Below are positions 33,559-42,498 of a DNA stretch of 64,000 nucleotides, piece after piece; the stretch's first letter is position 1; every line of letters begins with the position of its first letter. The stretch is from Spongiibacteraceae bacterium (GTDB lineage Bacteria; Pseudomonadota; Gammaproteobacteria; Pseudomonadales; Dasaniaceae). Position numbers and translations under genes: made by a program. The notes beneath the pieces were generated by a model. That model was not told the DNA's origin and ran no database searches. It worked only from the letters and a program-made list of their open reading frames with translations. Location of the stretch: assembly GCA_028280715.1 (NCBI GenBank), contig JANQLG010000009.1, positions 17,586 through 81,585 on the forward strand, read 5' to 3'.

Positions 33559-35481
33559 TTGAAAAGACTAGAGCAACTTCTAGTGTTCAAATTTTTTTTA
33601 TTAATTAGCTTATTATTTCACTTATCGATTGCTTGGAGTTCAAGCTATGATGAGAAAGATTTTAACCCTGAAATATTGCTACAACTATCTGAAAATAAGA
33701 CATGGAAAAAACTATTACACTATACAAATAGTCATTCCTCATCCTCAAATACAAAAAGTACTATTACATCCCAAAATTTTTTTCTTGACCCCAAAGGATC
33801 GACAAATTCATATGCAGAGTTAACTGCAACATTAAAAGGAATCTATGAACCTATTGATCAAAGCTCAGACCAACATCCGCAATGCCTATTTCCAGCTCGC
33901 TATCTTTGGTTAGATAAACAGTTATCTCTAAACAGCCTCTCATCTCCTCCTCCAAAAATTAACTGCGAAGCATTTAACCAATGGGCTCTTAATGGTACAA
34001 CTGAATCAATTAGTGTAATTTTCGCCACTGGATACCTGGGAAATCCGGCATCCTACTATGGGCATACGTTGCTAAAAATGAATTCGAGCAACCAAAATTA
34101 TTCTTCGAACTTACTAGACATCAGCATTAACTATGGTGCTATCGTTCCAGAAAATGAAGACCCTGTTAGCTATGTTATCAAAGGAATTGTAGGAGGTTAT
34201 GACGCAGGTTTTAGCCATATAAAATATCATTTTCATACTCACAATTATGGCGAAAATGAATTAAGGGATTTATGGGAGTACAAATTAAACCTAACCCAAG
34301 AAGAAGTAGACTTTGTTTTAGCTCATACATGGGAGGTGCTAGGAAAAAAATACACTTATTACTTCATGAATAAAAACTGCGCCTATCGAATGGCGGAGCT
34401 TCTTGAAATTATAGACGGTGTAAAAATCACATCTGAAGAAGCTCCATGGTTTTTACCACAAACAGTAATTCAGCGCATATCAAAAATAGATCGCAACTCA
34501 AAACCTCTGCTTGCAGATGTCATATATCATCCATCAAGACAGTCAAGATTTTATGAAAAATATCAATCACTCACATCAAATCAACGCGAACATGTTGAAA
34601 AAATCATAATGGATATCGATTTTTTAAAAACAGCAAAATTTAGCAACGAACCTATCGAATCCAAACATCTAATACTCGATACACTACTTGATTACTATCA
34701 ATATTTAAGCGTGGGAGATCAGTCCGAAGATTCTCAATACATGAAAAACTATAAATTAATTTTAAGGCATAGATTTACACTACCTCCAGGCTTATCAAAA
34801 ATTGATAAATTGGCGGCACAAGCACCACATCAAGGAAGATCTCCAAGCCTTTTACAACTATCAACAATTGATAACAACATACTCGGCAGTGGGCTTAGTC
34901 TTAATATCAGACCAGCCTATTATGACTCGTTAGATAGTAATGACAGCCATGTAAAGTATGCAGACCTGACTATGGCAAGTTTTGAATTAGCCTTCATTGA
35001 TGACAACCTTAAACTAAGAAACCTAGACCTTATCAAAATAAACAGCCTAAATACCAAAGCTACTGGGCTACCTGAAGATGATAATAGCGCCTGGCGGCTT
35101 AAAGTCGGAGTCAATACCAAGAACCTTGCATGCAAAAATAACTGTCTTGTTGCAAATATACAGGCTGATAAAGGGTATACCTTTTCACCATACAAAGGTT
35201 TGTTACTAGCAGGGTATTTGGGAGGAGGGCTACAGGACAATAGAACTGACAATGGTAACAGCTTCGCAAAGGCTTCTGGATTTGCAATATTAGATATTCA
35301 TAAGAACATCAGAAGCATACTGGAATTTGAACAAAGGCATCACTTCGAAAACGAAAATCAAACCACAGATATTTTTAGATTTTCTACTCGCTATAAGATA
35401 AAACAAAACCTTGATATTCGTGCCACATATCATAAAAATAATGCGGAAGAAGTTAATATATCGTTAGGATTCTATTGGTAA
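33559..35481 (+). CDS. DUF4105 (Lnb-like N-terminal) envelope protein
   Basis: A 640-residue exported protein. A signal peptide (RLEQLLVFKFFLLISLLFHL, ending SIAWS) requires the TTG start at 33559; no in-frame ATG or GTG lies near. The DUF4105 core (about 145-300) contains SYYGHTLLKM, NYGAIVPENEDPVSYVIKG and NKNCAYRMAELLE. The C-terminal half (about 415-640) looks like a short outer-membrane beta barrel, ending in a Trp after alternating residues. No SD precedes the TTG, and a terminator sits right upstream, so expression may need read-through. Confidence 0.8.
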   Translation: MKRLEQLLVFKFFLLISLLFHLSIAWSSSYDEKDFNPEILLQLSENKTWKKLLHYTNSHSSSSNTKSTITSQNFFLDPKGSTNSYAELTATLKGIYEPIDQSSDQHPQCLFPARYLWLDKQLSLNSLSSPPPKINCEAFNQWALNGTTESISVIFATGYLGNPASYYGHTLLKMNSSNQNYSSNLLDISINYGAIVPENEDPVSYVIKGIVGGYDAGFSHIKYHFHTHNYGENELRDLWEYKLNLTQEEVDFVLAHTWEVLGKKYTYYFMNKNCAYRMAELLEIIDGVKITSEEAPWFLPQTVIQRISKIDRNSKPLLADVIYHPSRQSRFYEKYQSLTSNQREHVEKIIMDIDFLKTAKFSNEPIESKHLILDTLLDYYQYLSVGDQSEDSQYMKNYKLILRHRFTLPPGLSKIDKLAAQAPHQGRSPSLLQLSTIDNNILGSGLSLNIRPAYYDSLDSNDSHVKYADLTMASFELAFIDDNLKLRNLDLIKINSLNTKATGLPEDDNSAWRLKVGVNTKNLACKNNCLVANIQADKGYTFSPYKGLLLAGYLGGGLQDNRTDNGNSFAKASGFAILDIHKNIRSILEFEQRHHFENENQTTDIFRFSTRYKIKQNLDIRATYHKNNAEEVNISLGFYW

Positions 35482-35607
35482 CGATAAATCCTTAAACTTC
35501 ATAAACTACCTAATACATTTACATAAAACAGATAGAAATTTTATTATCGATTGTATAAATTGCACTATCAAGCCTTTCAACTTTACTCCTAGCTCCAAAA
35601 AACTGCC

Positions 35608-36285
35608 GTGACTTCAACAACTTATCCCTCAAAAATTTATATAGTGCCACCATGCCATGAGCAACCTACAATTCTGTTTCAAGATAACCACTTGCTTTTA
35701 GTCAACAAACCCTCGGGCTTACTATCTGTTCCGGGCAAACATCCCGCCAACCGCGATTGCCTTATTACACGTATACAACAGGACTTCCCAGAAGCGCGAA
35801 TTGTCCACCGCCTTGACCTGGATACTTCAGGCATCATGGTTATTGCATTAAACGCGGAGGTTCATCGTGCACTTAATAAAATCTTTGCAGAACGCGAGGT
35901 AAAAAAAGAATACGAAGCAATTGTTTTTGGAAAGTTACCCGTCGAGTCTGGAGAAATTAATTTGCCATTAATTTGCGACTGGCCAAACCGTCCCAAACAA
36001 AAAGTCTGTTTTGAACAAGGAAAAAAGGCTCACACAAATTATATTGTTATCCACTCGCTAGAAGATAAACAAACCCGTTTGCTATTAAAACCGGTAACAG
36101 GTCGCTCTCATCAATTACGGGTACATTTAGCGGCCATCAATCACCCCATTTTAGGCTGCGATTTTTACGCTCACGAACAAGCCTTAACCATAGCTGATCG
36201 ATTACTGCTGCATGCAACTCGACTTACGTTTACTCACCCCGTCACCGGCGACTTGATTGATAAGTACTCTCCTTGTCCATTTTAA
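35608..36285 (+). CDS. rluA: Dual-specificity rRNA/tRNA pseudouridine synthase RluA
   Basis: RluA makes pseudouridine at 23S rRNA position 746 and tRNA position 32. The 225 residues start at GTG 35608. NKPSGLLSVPGKH, the catalytic HRLDLDTSG (D70), LPLICDWPNRPKQKVCFE and GRSHQLRVHL align with E. coli RluA (219 residues) from memory. No S4 domain is present, as expected for RluA. Confidence 0.92.
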   Translation: MTSTTYPSKIYIVPPCHEQPTILFQDNHLLLVNKPSGLLSVPGKHPANRDCLITRIQQDFPEARIVHRLDLDTSGIMVIALNAEVHRALNKIFAEREVKKEYEAIVFGKLPVESGEINLPLICDWPNRPKQKVCFEQGKKAHTNYIVIHSLEDKQTRLLLKPVTGRSHQLRVHLAAINHPILGCDFYAHEQALTIADRLLLHATRLTFTHPVTGDLIDKYSPCPF

Positions 36286-36312
36286 TATCAAGAAAAAATA
36301 CTCATTTACCAC

Positions 36313-37119
36313 TTATAAATAGGAACACCAATCGCTCCAACTCCCTACATAGAGTTTACTATCTTCGCGCCCTATTTCCGCTAAAGCTAACAGATTCACA
36401 CAGGCAGTCACCCCAGAGCCGCAATAGGCAATAATATCTTTTGAATCCTTTACAGATTGTAACCGTTGCAGCTGCTCTTCATTACCAGTATAAAAGCCGT
36501 TATCGCTAGTCACTTGCTGCCAGGGGAAATTCACTGCCCCATCAATACAACCTGCAACAGGGTCAATCGGTTCGTTAATGCCCAAGAACCGTTCTTCCTC
36601 ACGAGAATCAATCAATACTGTCTTGGAAAAATCGATACCTCTAACGGTTTCAATATCCACAACCATGTCGGCGTTCGGCTTTACTACAATATTTCCTGAA
36701 GTTGCCTCTGGTATTTCGAGGCTACTGGGTAAACCCGCTTTGAGCCATGCCTGATACCCACCATTCAATACTTTTACCTGATCATGCCCCACAAAACGCA
36801 ACAACCACCATAGCCTGGAAGCAAAGGCAAAATGTTGATCATCATAGGCAATCACTAACGTATCATGATTAACACCTATGGCTCTCAACGTCGCTTCAAA
36901 GCACTTAGTATCGGGCAAAGGGTGCCGGCCACCATGCTCAGACTTAACTCCCGACATATCTCTATCGAGATGAAAATAAAAGGCACCGGGAATATGCCCT
37001 TCCTTATAAAGCTTTTCACCCAGCGCTACATCAGCCAGAGAAAAACGGCAATCCACTATCACAACATTTTTCTTTGCCAATGAAGCACTTAACGCTTCAC
37101 CATCAATTAACCAACTCAT
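36313..37119 (-). CDS. sseA: 3-mercaptopyruvate sulfurtransferase SseA (tandem rhodanese)
   Basis: A 268-residue protein with two rhodanese domains (about 1-130 and 150-268). The catalytic Cys is C233 in AYCGSGVTACV; the CGSGVTA loop is the mercaptopyruvate type rather than the thiosulfate CRKGVTA type. The N-terminal domain keeps GHIPGAFYFHLDRDMSG. It transfers sulfur from 3-mercaptopyruvate to cyanide or thiols. It converges on rluA with 27 bases between. Confidence 0.9.
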   Translation of the reverse strand: MSWLIDGEALSASLAKKNVVIVDCRFSLADVALGEKLYKEGHIPGAFYFHLDRDMSGVKSEHGGRHPLPDTKCFEATLRAIGVNHDTLVIAYDDQHFAFASRLWWLLRFVGHDQVKVLNGGYQAWLKAGLPSSLEIPEATSGNIVVKPNADMVVDIETVRGIDFSKTVLIDSREEERFLGINEPIDPVAGCIDGAVNFPWQQVTSDNGFYTGNEEQLQRLQSVKDSKDIIAYCGSGVTACVNLLALAEIGREDSKLYVGSWSDWCSYL

Positions 37120-37194
37120 TTTCCTGCTTTCCTAATGGTGCTTTTATTACTGAACTGTGTACAATCAGACATAACAATAAATTGAGGTACAGTA

Positions 37195-37740
37195 ATGATT
37201 ACTGTTTCTGCTGATTATTGTCCTGCCAAAATCATCCCAGCCGAGGGTGCATGTAGCGTTATTGCTCAACCCAATCAATCCGCAAGCTGGGAAACTAACA
37301 AACAATTACTATTAGGGTTTAGTATCTTTTCCGGTGTTATCGCTACGGCATTTAGTTTAATTGGCGCCTGGATGGTATTACCCTTTGCCGGTATTGAAAT
37401 CACAGCCTTAGGTAGTGCTTTGTATGTTGTGTGTCGCAAGCTCAATCAACGGCACGTACTGTTTTTTTCTGCAGACCAATTAATTATCGAAAAAGGTATT
37501 GGCTATCCGCAACAGGTTTGGAACTTACCGAGACAAAATACGTTTATCTCCGTTGAAAGACAACCCCACCCCTGGGATCCCATAAAACTATCACTTCATT
37601 GTCATCGTGATGGGAACATTGAAACAATTCCCATCGGAGATTTTCTGAACAGAATCGACAGCGAGCAGTTACTTTCGACTTTGAGGGAACAAGGCTTAGC
37701 TGTCAGAAATGACAGTCGCACCAGTCAAATAGCAGTTTAA
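37195..37740 (+). CDS. DUF2244 integral membrane protein
   Basis: A 181-residue membrane protein with two adjacent helices (about 43-62 and 66-85) and a cytoplasmic C-terminal beta domain. The block IAQPNQSASWETNKQLLLGF and the later LPRQNTFISVERQ fit DUF2244. No function is known. It is a lone gene divergent from sseA. Confidence 0.75.
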   Translation: MITVSADYCPAKIIPAEGACSVIAQPNQSASWETNKQLLLGFSIFSGVIATAFSLIGAWMVLPFAGIEITALGSALYVVCRKLNQRHVLFFSADQLIIEKGIGYPQQVWNLPRQNTFISVERQPHPWDPIKLSLHCHRDGNIETIPIGDFLNRIDSEQLLSTLREQGLAVRNDSRTSQIAV

Positions 37741-37751
37741 AACCTGACCCT

Positions 37752-38600
37752 TTATTCGATACGAAAATCGATTTGTCCGCTTTCACCAAAGTTCACACTA
37801 TAGGCACCAGTTTGTGCTGGTAGCATCCGCCCGATAGCACCGGTGATAAGCACCTGCCTTGGCTTAATTGTCCACCCCTGTTCAATCGTATGGTTAACCA
37901 GCCACAATAATGCCTGCCATTGATCGCCCATCACAGCATTACTCTGCGCCTCAAGTAATACTTCATCATCTTTTTTAATCGTCACAGGCAGAGCATTAAT
38001 ATCCACTGATGTAGCCAGGGGCTTACCGACTAAAAGTTTATTAGCCACCACATTGTTGGCAATAATATCGATACCAGTGAAAGACTCACCCTGAGGAAAA
38101 GACAGGTCAGGAAATTCCACTGCCAACACTACCGCATCAAAAAATGCTTTTAATGCCTCTATATTCTCTACTGGCGAGTCAATGACGTTACCTGCCACAA
38201 AACCCAATTCCGCCTCAAACATCAAATTATGATAATCGTTACGGCTCAATACATTATCCTCAGCAGCCTCTATCCGACTGCCTGGCAACAACACACCAGC
38301 TACCGGTCCGTCGACACCAAATCGTTGCTGTCCTGCTGCTGAGGTCAAACCGGCTTTGTAACCCTCAGATCTTCGCCCTTCCAAAAAATCACTGACCCAC
38401 TGCTGTTGCAATTTATATGCTTTAGCCTCATCAATACTTGTATCAGTCGACACTACCACTGCAGGTTGCCTGGATTCAACCGCAGCAACAATACGTTTAA
38501 TTTGTGAGAGCGCATTCACTGCATTGCTATCGGTACTAAATATGATCGTTGTTACTAGAGATAAGGCAGCTGCAGTGGCCAGATGTTTTTTTATTGTCAT
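37752..38600 (-). CDS. Exported 2-keto-4-pentenoate hydratase-like (FAH-fold) protein
   Basis: A 282-residue protein related to MhpD/hydratase-decarboxylase enzymes: GYKAGLTSAAGQQRFGVDGPVAGVL, AELGFVAGN, AVEFPDLSFPQGESFTGIDIIANN and RQVLITGAIGRMLP. Those enzymes are cytosolic and act on meta-cleavage products of aromatics. Here a clear signal peptide (KKHLATAAALSLVTTIIFSTDSNA) precedes the domain, so it is probably periplasmic. Metal-ligand acidic residues appear kept (E in FEAELGF). It has no catabolic neighbours. Confidence 0.8.
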   Translation of the reverse strand: MTIKKHLATAAALSLVTTIIFSTDSNAVNALSQIKRIVAAVESRQPAVVVSTDTSIDEAKAYKLQQQWVSDFLEGRRSEGYKAGLTSAAGQQRFGVDGPVAGVLLPGSRIEAAEDNVLSRNDYHNLMFEAELGFVAGNVIDSPVENIEALKAFFDAVVLAVEFPDLSFPQGESFTGIDIIANNVVANKLLVGKPLATSVDINALPVTIKKDDEVLLEAQSNAVMGDQWQALLWLVNHTIEQGWTIKPRQVLITGAIGRMLPAQTGAYSVNFGESGQIDFRIE

Positions 38601-38807
38601 ACACGTTCTCTTTTTTGATGAATGACCCTATTGAAGTCCGGCTTTTGAAGCCTGATTTGCCAACAATATTCACACCCTAGGCAGATGCAAATACCATCAC
38701 TTCGTACTAACATAGCCGGCGTTTATTTTTACCCCGCCTATTAGCGAAGAAATCGAAGGTAAAATTACACTCAATATAACAACTGAAGAGTCATTTAGGG
38801 AGCCCTC

Positions 38808-39599
38808 TTGTCAATCATAGAAGCTATTATCCTGGGGATTGTCCAAGGCTTGACGGAATTCCTGCCGGTCAGCAGTAGTGGTCATTTGGAGCTTGGGAAA
38901 GCCATTTTTGGCGATACCAGCCTGCCACAAGAAAGTATGCTGTTCACGATTGTACTGCATTTTGCTACAGCCCTGAGTACGATGGTGATTTACCGTAAGG
39001 ACATTGTCAGAATCTTCAACGGCTTATTTAAGTTTCAAAGTAACGATGAGCTTTGGTTCTCGATTAAAATCATCATCAGCATGATTCCCGCCGCAGCCGT
39101 TGGCGTATTATTCAATAATGAAATTGAACAGCTTTTTAATCGCCAAATTGTATTGGTAGGCATCATGTTGTGGGTCACCGGCATTTTATTATTTATTGCC
39201 GACCGGGCTAAAAACACCCATCAGGACGTTACCTTTTCCCATGCCGTCATCATTGGCATAGCGCAGGCCATAGCCATTCTTCCCGGTATTTCGCGCTCTG
39301 GTGCCACCATTTCAACATCCGTGCTGCTGGGAATCGACCGCACCAAATCGGCAAGCTTTTCTTTCCTGATGGTAGTACCACTCATACTTGGAAAAATTGC
39401 CAAAGACATCCTTGATGGCGCTTTAACAGTTAATAGCGAACAATTTACCGTTCTCGGTGCAGGGTTCATTGCCGCATTCATCACTGGCCTGTTTGCCTGC
39501 CGCTGGATGATTACATTAGTAAGAAGAGCCCAACTGACTTATTTTTCTTATTACTGTTTTATCGTAGGCAGCATAGCTATCGGCTACCAGCTGCTGTAA
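38808..39599 (+). CDS. uppP: Undecaprenyl-diphosphate phosphatase UppP (BacA)
   Basis: UppP recycles the lipid carrier for peptidoglycan by removing a phosphate from undecaprenyl pyrophosphate in the inner membrane. The 263 residues contain the signature GLTEFLPVSSSGHLEL (about 14-29) and PGISRSGATIS (about 160-170) and about eight membrane helices. The start is TTG 38808, supported by AGGGAG upstream and by the family N-terminus MSIIEAIILGIVQG. Confidence 0.95.
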   Translation: MSIIEAIILGIVQGLTEFLPVSSSGHLELGKAIFGDTSLPQESMLFTIVLHFATALSTMVIYRKDIVRIFNGLFKFQSNDELWFSIKIIISMIPAAAVGVLFNNEIEQLFNRQIVLVGIMLWVTGILLFIADRAKNTHQDVTFSHAVIIGIAQAIAILPGISRSGATISTSVLLGIDRTKSASFSFLMVVPLILGKIAKDILDGALTVNSEQFTVLGAGFIAAFITGLFACRWMITLVRRAQLTYFSYYCFIVGSIAIGYQLL

Positions 39600-39603
39600 C
39601 AAG

Positions 39604-40089
39604 TCACTGATTTTCAAGCATCCAGCGCGCAATCATCTTTTCCTGACCAGGAAAACGCCATGTGTGCTGATTAAATTCCTGTGGTGACAGCCAGAATGCC
39701 CGAGAGATTTCTATAGGGCGAATAATGGTTATCTCTCCCGACCCTGCATGGAGCTGACAATGATAGATATGGAAGCCATTATCAAAAACGTTAATAAGCT
39801 CCTTAGGGATAACATCCAAACCTGTCTCTTCATAGGTCTCACGATGCGCTGAACACTGAGCACTCTCCCCTGCTTCGGTGCCGCCGCCAGGAATGCTTAA
39901 TTTACCACTGTGATTTTCCACCACGAGTAACTGTCGATCTTTGATCACAATACAACCGGCACTGGGTGATTGATGTTCAGGGCCTTTAAATGCAGGACAA
40001 TCCGGCGTCGTTGTATTAATACATGCTACGTTTATTATTGCTAGCCCCAATACAATTAGCGGCTTTATTTTGTCGACCAGGCTTGACAT
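39604..40089 (-). CDS. Lipoprotein NUDIX hydrolase
   Basis: A 161-residue NUDIX protein with a lipoprotein signal: membrane helix (about 10-22) ending INVAC (C23). The NUDIX box is complete: G69, E75, R83-E84, E87-E88 and G90 follow G-x5-E-x7-REUxEExGU. FWLSPQEFNQHTW is a typical C-terminal block. Membrane-anchored, periplasm-facing NUDIX enzymes are uncommon. It converges on uppP with four bases between, so a lipid- or cell-wall-precursor pyrophosphate substrate is conceivable, but this is inference. Confidence 0.82.
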   Translation of the reverse strand: MSSLVDKIKPLIVLGLAIINVACINTTTPDCPAFKGPEHQSPSAGCIVIKDRQLLVVENHSGKLSIPGGGTEAGESAQCSAHRETYEETGLDVIPKELINVFDNGFHIYHCQLHAGSGEITIIRPIEISRAFWLSPQEFNQHTWRFPGQEKMIARWMLENQ

Positions 40090-40128
40090 TCTTTTCTTCT
40101 ACTCCGTCATTCTGTTCTTCTACTCGGT
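40087..40128. repeat. 21-bp tandem duplication over the NUDIX translation start
   Basis: Units 40087-40107 and 40108-40128 match at 19 of 21 bases. On the minus strand each contains an ATG preceded by GAGTAGAAGAA. The upstream copy gives a three-codon frame ATG-ACG-GAG-TAG that ends in the leader of the true gene. Confidence 0.85.
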
Positions 40129-40231
40129 AATGTCAGATGCCTTTTGTATCATATTTTTGTGACAGCAAATTTATTATTTATTCCACCAAATATTTAACTT
40201 TGCTGTGCTGGCCAATTAAAGGCAAACACTA

Positions 40232-42400
40232 CTAAACGATTTCTTCTGAATCCAATATAGATTTATCAAAAAACTGACACAACACCTGATAAAGCTGCTC
40301 AACATCGATCGGCTTCGCCACAAAAGCATTCATTCCGGCTGCATAAAACCGTTCGACATCTTCAGCCATAGTATTGGCTGTTATCGCAATAATGGGCAAA
40401 TCAGAAAACTCTGCCGACTGACGAATTTTTTCCGTGGCGCTGATGCCATCCAGGCCCGGCATCTGAATATCCATCAAAATACCATCCACAACCTGTTGCT
40501 CTAATAACTCCAAAACCTCCAAACCGGTTTCAGCGAGATAAACGGTCATACCAACTTTTTCTAAAAGCGCAATAGATAGAGTCTGATTAAATTCATTATC
40601 TTCTGCCAGAATGATTTTCCGCCCTTGTAATACACTTTTTGACAGCTCCAGGGTAGTTTTTACCTCAGCTTTGGGGCTAGATATATTCAGACTGGACATA
40701 TCAGTGACTTTATCAAAGGGAATTTCAAACCAAAATGCACTGCCACGACCCAATTCACTGTCTATACCAATAGTCCCCTTCATCAACTCAACAAAGCGCT
40801 TACTAATACTTAAACCCAAGCCTGTGCCCTGAAAACGCCGTGAATGTCCACTATCCACTTGGCTAAAGGGCTTAAATAGCTGTGTCAATTCGGTGCTGGC
40901 GATACCGATACCCGTATCTTCTACTACAAATTTCAACTTATACGTAGCTACTGTTTCATCTACCAAAAATACTGAAAGAGAAATATTCCCCTGTTGAGTA
41001 AATTTCATCGCATTACCACAAAGATTAACCAGAATTTGTAGCACCTTATCGGGATCACCCTTTACATACTCTGGTACCTCTTTTTCATAATTAATGCTAA
41101 ATTCCAATCCTTTTTTTCTGCTGTTTTCGACAAATACATCTTCAATTTTCTGCTTTAAATCGATTAGTGAAAAAGCTTCTTGTTTAACAACATCCTGACC
41201 GGACTCAATTCTTGAATAACTCAGTACATTATTAATTAACCCCAGCAACAAACTGGCTGATGTTGAAACCTTAGCAAGGTACTCTCGCTGTTTTTTTCCC
41301 AGCTCCATTTCATTAAGTAGATGCGCCAACCCGATAATGGAATTTAACGGCGTACGTAATTCGTGAGTCACTACGGCAAGAAAATCACTTTTTGCCCGAT
41401 TAGCGCTCTCAGCTTCTTCCTTGGCTAACATTAACTCCCTAGTGCGATCATCAACACAACGCTCCAGCTCTTGATTAAATTCTCTGGCCTGAGCTAACCG
41501 TTGCTGAAAGCCTGAAACGGCATAGAAAGTCATTACTGTTATCAACAATGACACCACCGCACAAGCAATGATCAACAAAGTGGAAAATGGAGACTGATAA
41601 TCCCAACCACCATTTGGCCTCGCTGCCAACAACCACTCCCCGCCGAAAAAAATCACTGACTGTGCGACACCATCTTCTTCAAATAAAATGTCGGAACCAT
41701 GAAAAACAGCGCCCCCGCTACCCAAGCCATCACGACCACGGATAGCTATTTCCAAAGTTTTTTCCGCATCTATTAGCCCGGTAGTTTGTAATAATTCCTG
41801 ATAATCCAGCACCAGACTCACTACACCCAAAAACATGGAATCATCCGAATTCGCAGCTTGAGAAAATAATGGCACACGACAAATAACACCTACACCACCT
41901 TGAACCAAATCAACTGGCCCCGCCACAACCGGTTGCTGCTCCTCTATCGCTTTCTGTATCAAAGGCCATTGTTGCGGTAATTCTCGGTAATCTGTTCCAA
42001 GAATGGATTGATTGCCTTGCAAAGGATAAGTGAAGCGAATGATGTACCCCTCGGATAAGCCAATATTTCGTAAGTAAGGCAAAGCCACCATCGCATCTTC
42101 GGCCCAGCGTTCGATACTTTCACGCTGCTCACTCAAAGTAGCACTACTATTTGCCAATGAAAAAGCCAGTCCACGACTGACATAAATTGGAGAATTCAGT
42201 TGTTGTTCTAATCGAAGGCGAAAATGACTCAATTGTTGCATCACTTCCATACGCTGATTGTTATGGTGCTCATCATCAATCAGCCGCACCATAAATTTGA
42301 ATAGCAAAAAACTACCTATGCCAAGCAACAGGCAAAAAACCAGTAGATTTGAATTGAAGTAATTCTTCATCCAGGAAATAGATCCTTTTAGGATGTTCAT
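40232..42400 (-). CDS. CHASE-domain hybrid sensor histidine kinase
   Basis: A 722-residue inner-membrane kinase. N-terminal helix (about 17-36), a periplasmic CHASE domain (about 55-260, RFTYPLQGNQSILGTDYRELPQQWP), second helix (about 275-295), coiled coil, then HisKA with VVTHELRTPLNS, HATPase (NLCGNAMKFTQ, VEDTGIGIAST, GTGLGLSISKRF) and one receiver domain at the end (LAEDNEFNQ, MDIQMPGLDG). CHASE domains sense small extracellular ligands such as cytokinin-like molecules or peptides. No separate response regulator or Hpt gene lies nearby; the next upstream gene is another hybrid kinase. Confidence 0.93.
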   Translation of the reverse strand: MNILKGSISWMKNYFNSNLLVFCLLLGIGSFLLFKFMVRLIDDEHHNNQRMEVMQQLSHFRLRLEQQLNSPIYVSRGLAFSLANSSATLSEQRESIERWAEDAMVALPYLRNIGLSEGYIIRFTYPLQGNQSILGTDYRELPQQWPLIQKAIEEQQPVVAGPVDLVQGGVGVICRVPLFSQAANSDDSMFLGVVSLVLDYQELLQTTGLIDAEKTLEIAIRGRDGLGSGGAVFHGSDILFEEDGVAQSVIFFGGEWLLAARPNGGWDYQSPFSTLLIIACAVVSLLITVMTFYAVSGFQQRLAQAREFNQELERCVDDRTRELMLAKEEAESANRAKSDFLAVVTHELRTPLNSIIGLAHLLNEMELGKKQREYLAKVSTSASLLLGLINNVLSYSRIESGQDVVKQEAFSLIDLKQKIEDVFVENSRKKGLEFSINYEKEVPEYVKGDPDKVLQILVNLCGNAMKFTQQGNISLSVFLVDETVATYKLKFVVEDTGIGIASTELTQLFKPFSQVDSGHSRRFQGTGLGLSISKRFVELMKGTIGIDSELGRGSAFWFEIPFDKVTDMSSLNISSPKAEVKTTLELSKSVLQGRKIILAEDNEFNQTLSIALLEKVGMTVYLAETGLEVLELLEQQVVDGILMDIQMPGLDGISATEKIRQSAEFSDLPIIAITANTMAEDVERFYAAGMNAFVAKPIDVEQLYQVLCQFFDKSILDSEEIV

Positions 42401-42498
42401 CCTTTATCGACAGGAAAAGATCATCTCCTTTTCCAAAATTTTAGTCCAAACAGAGATAGGATCAGAGTAGATACCCTAATCTATTTTGACACTTCATG

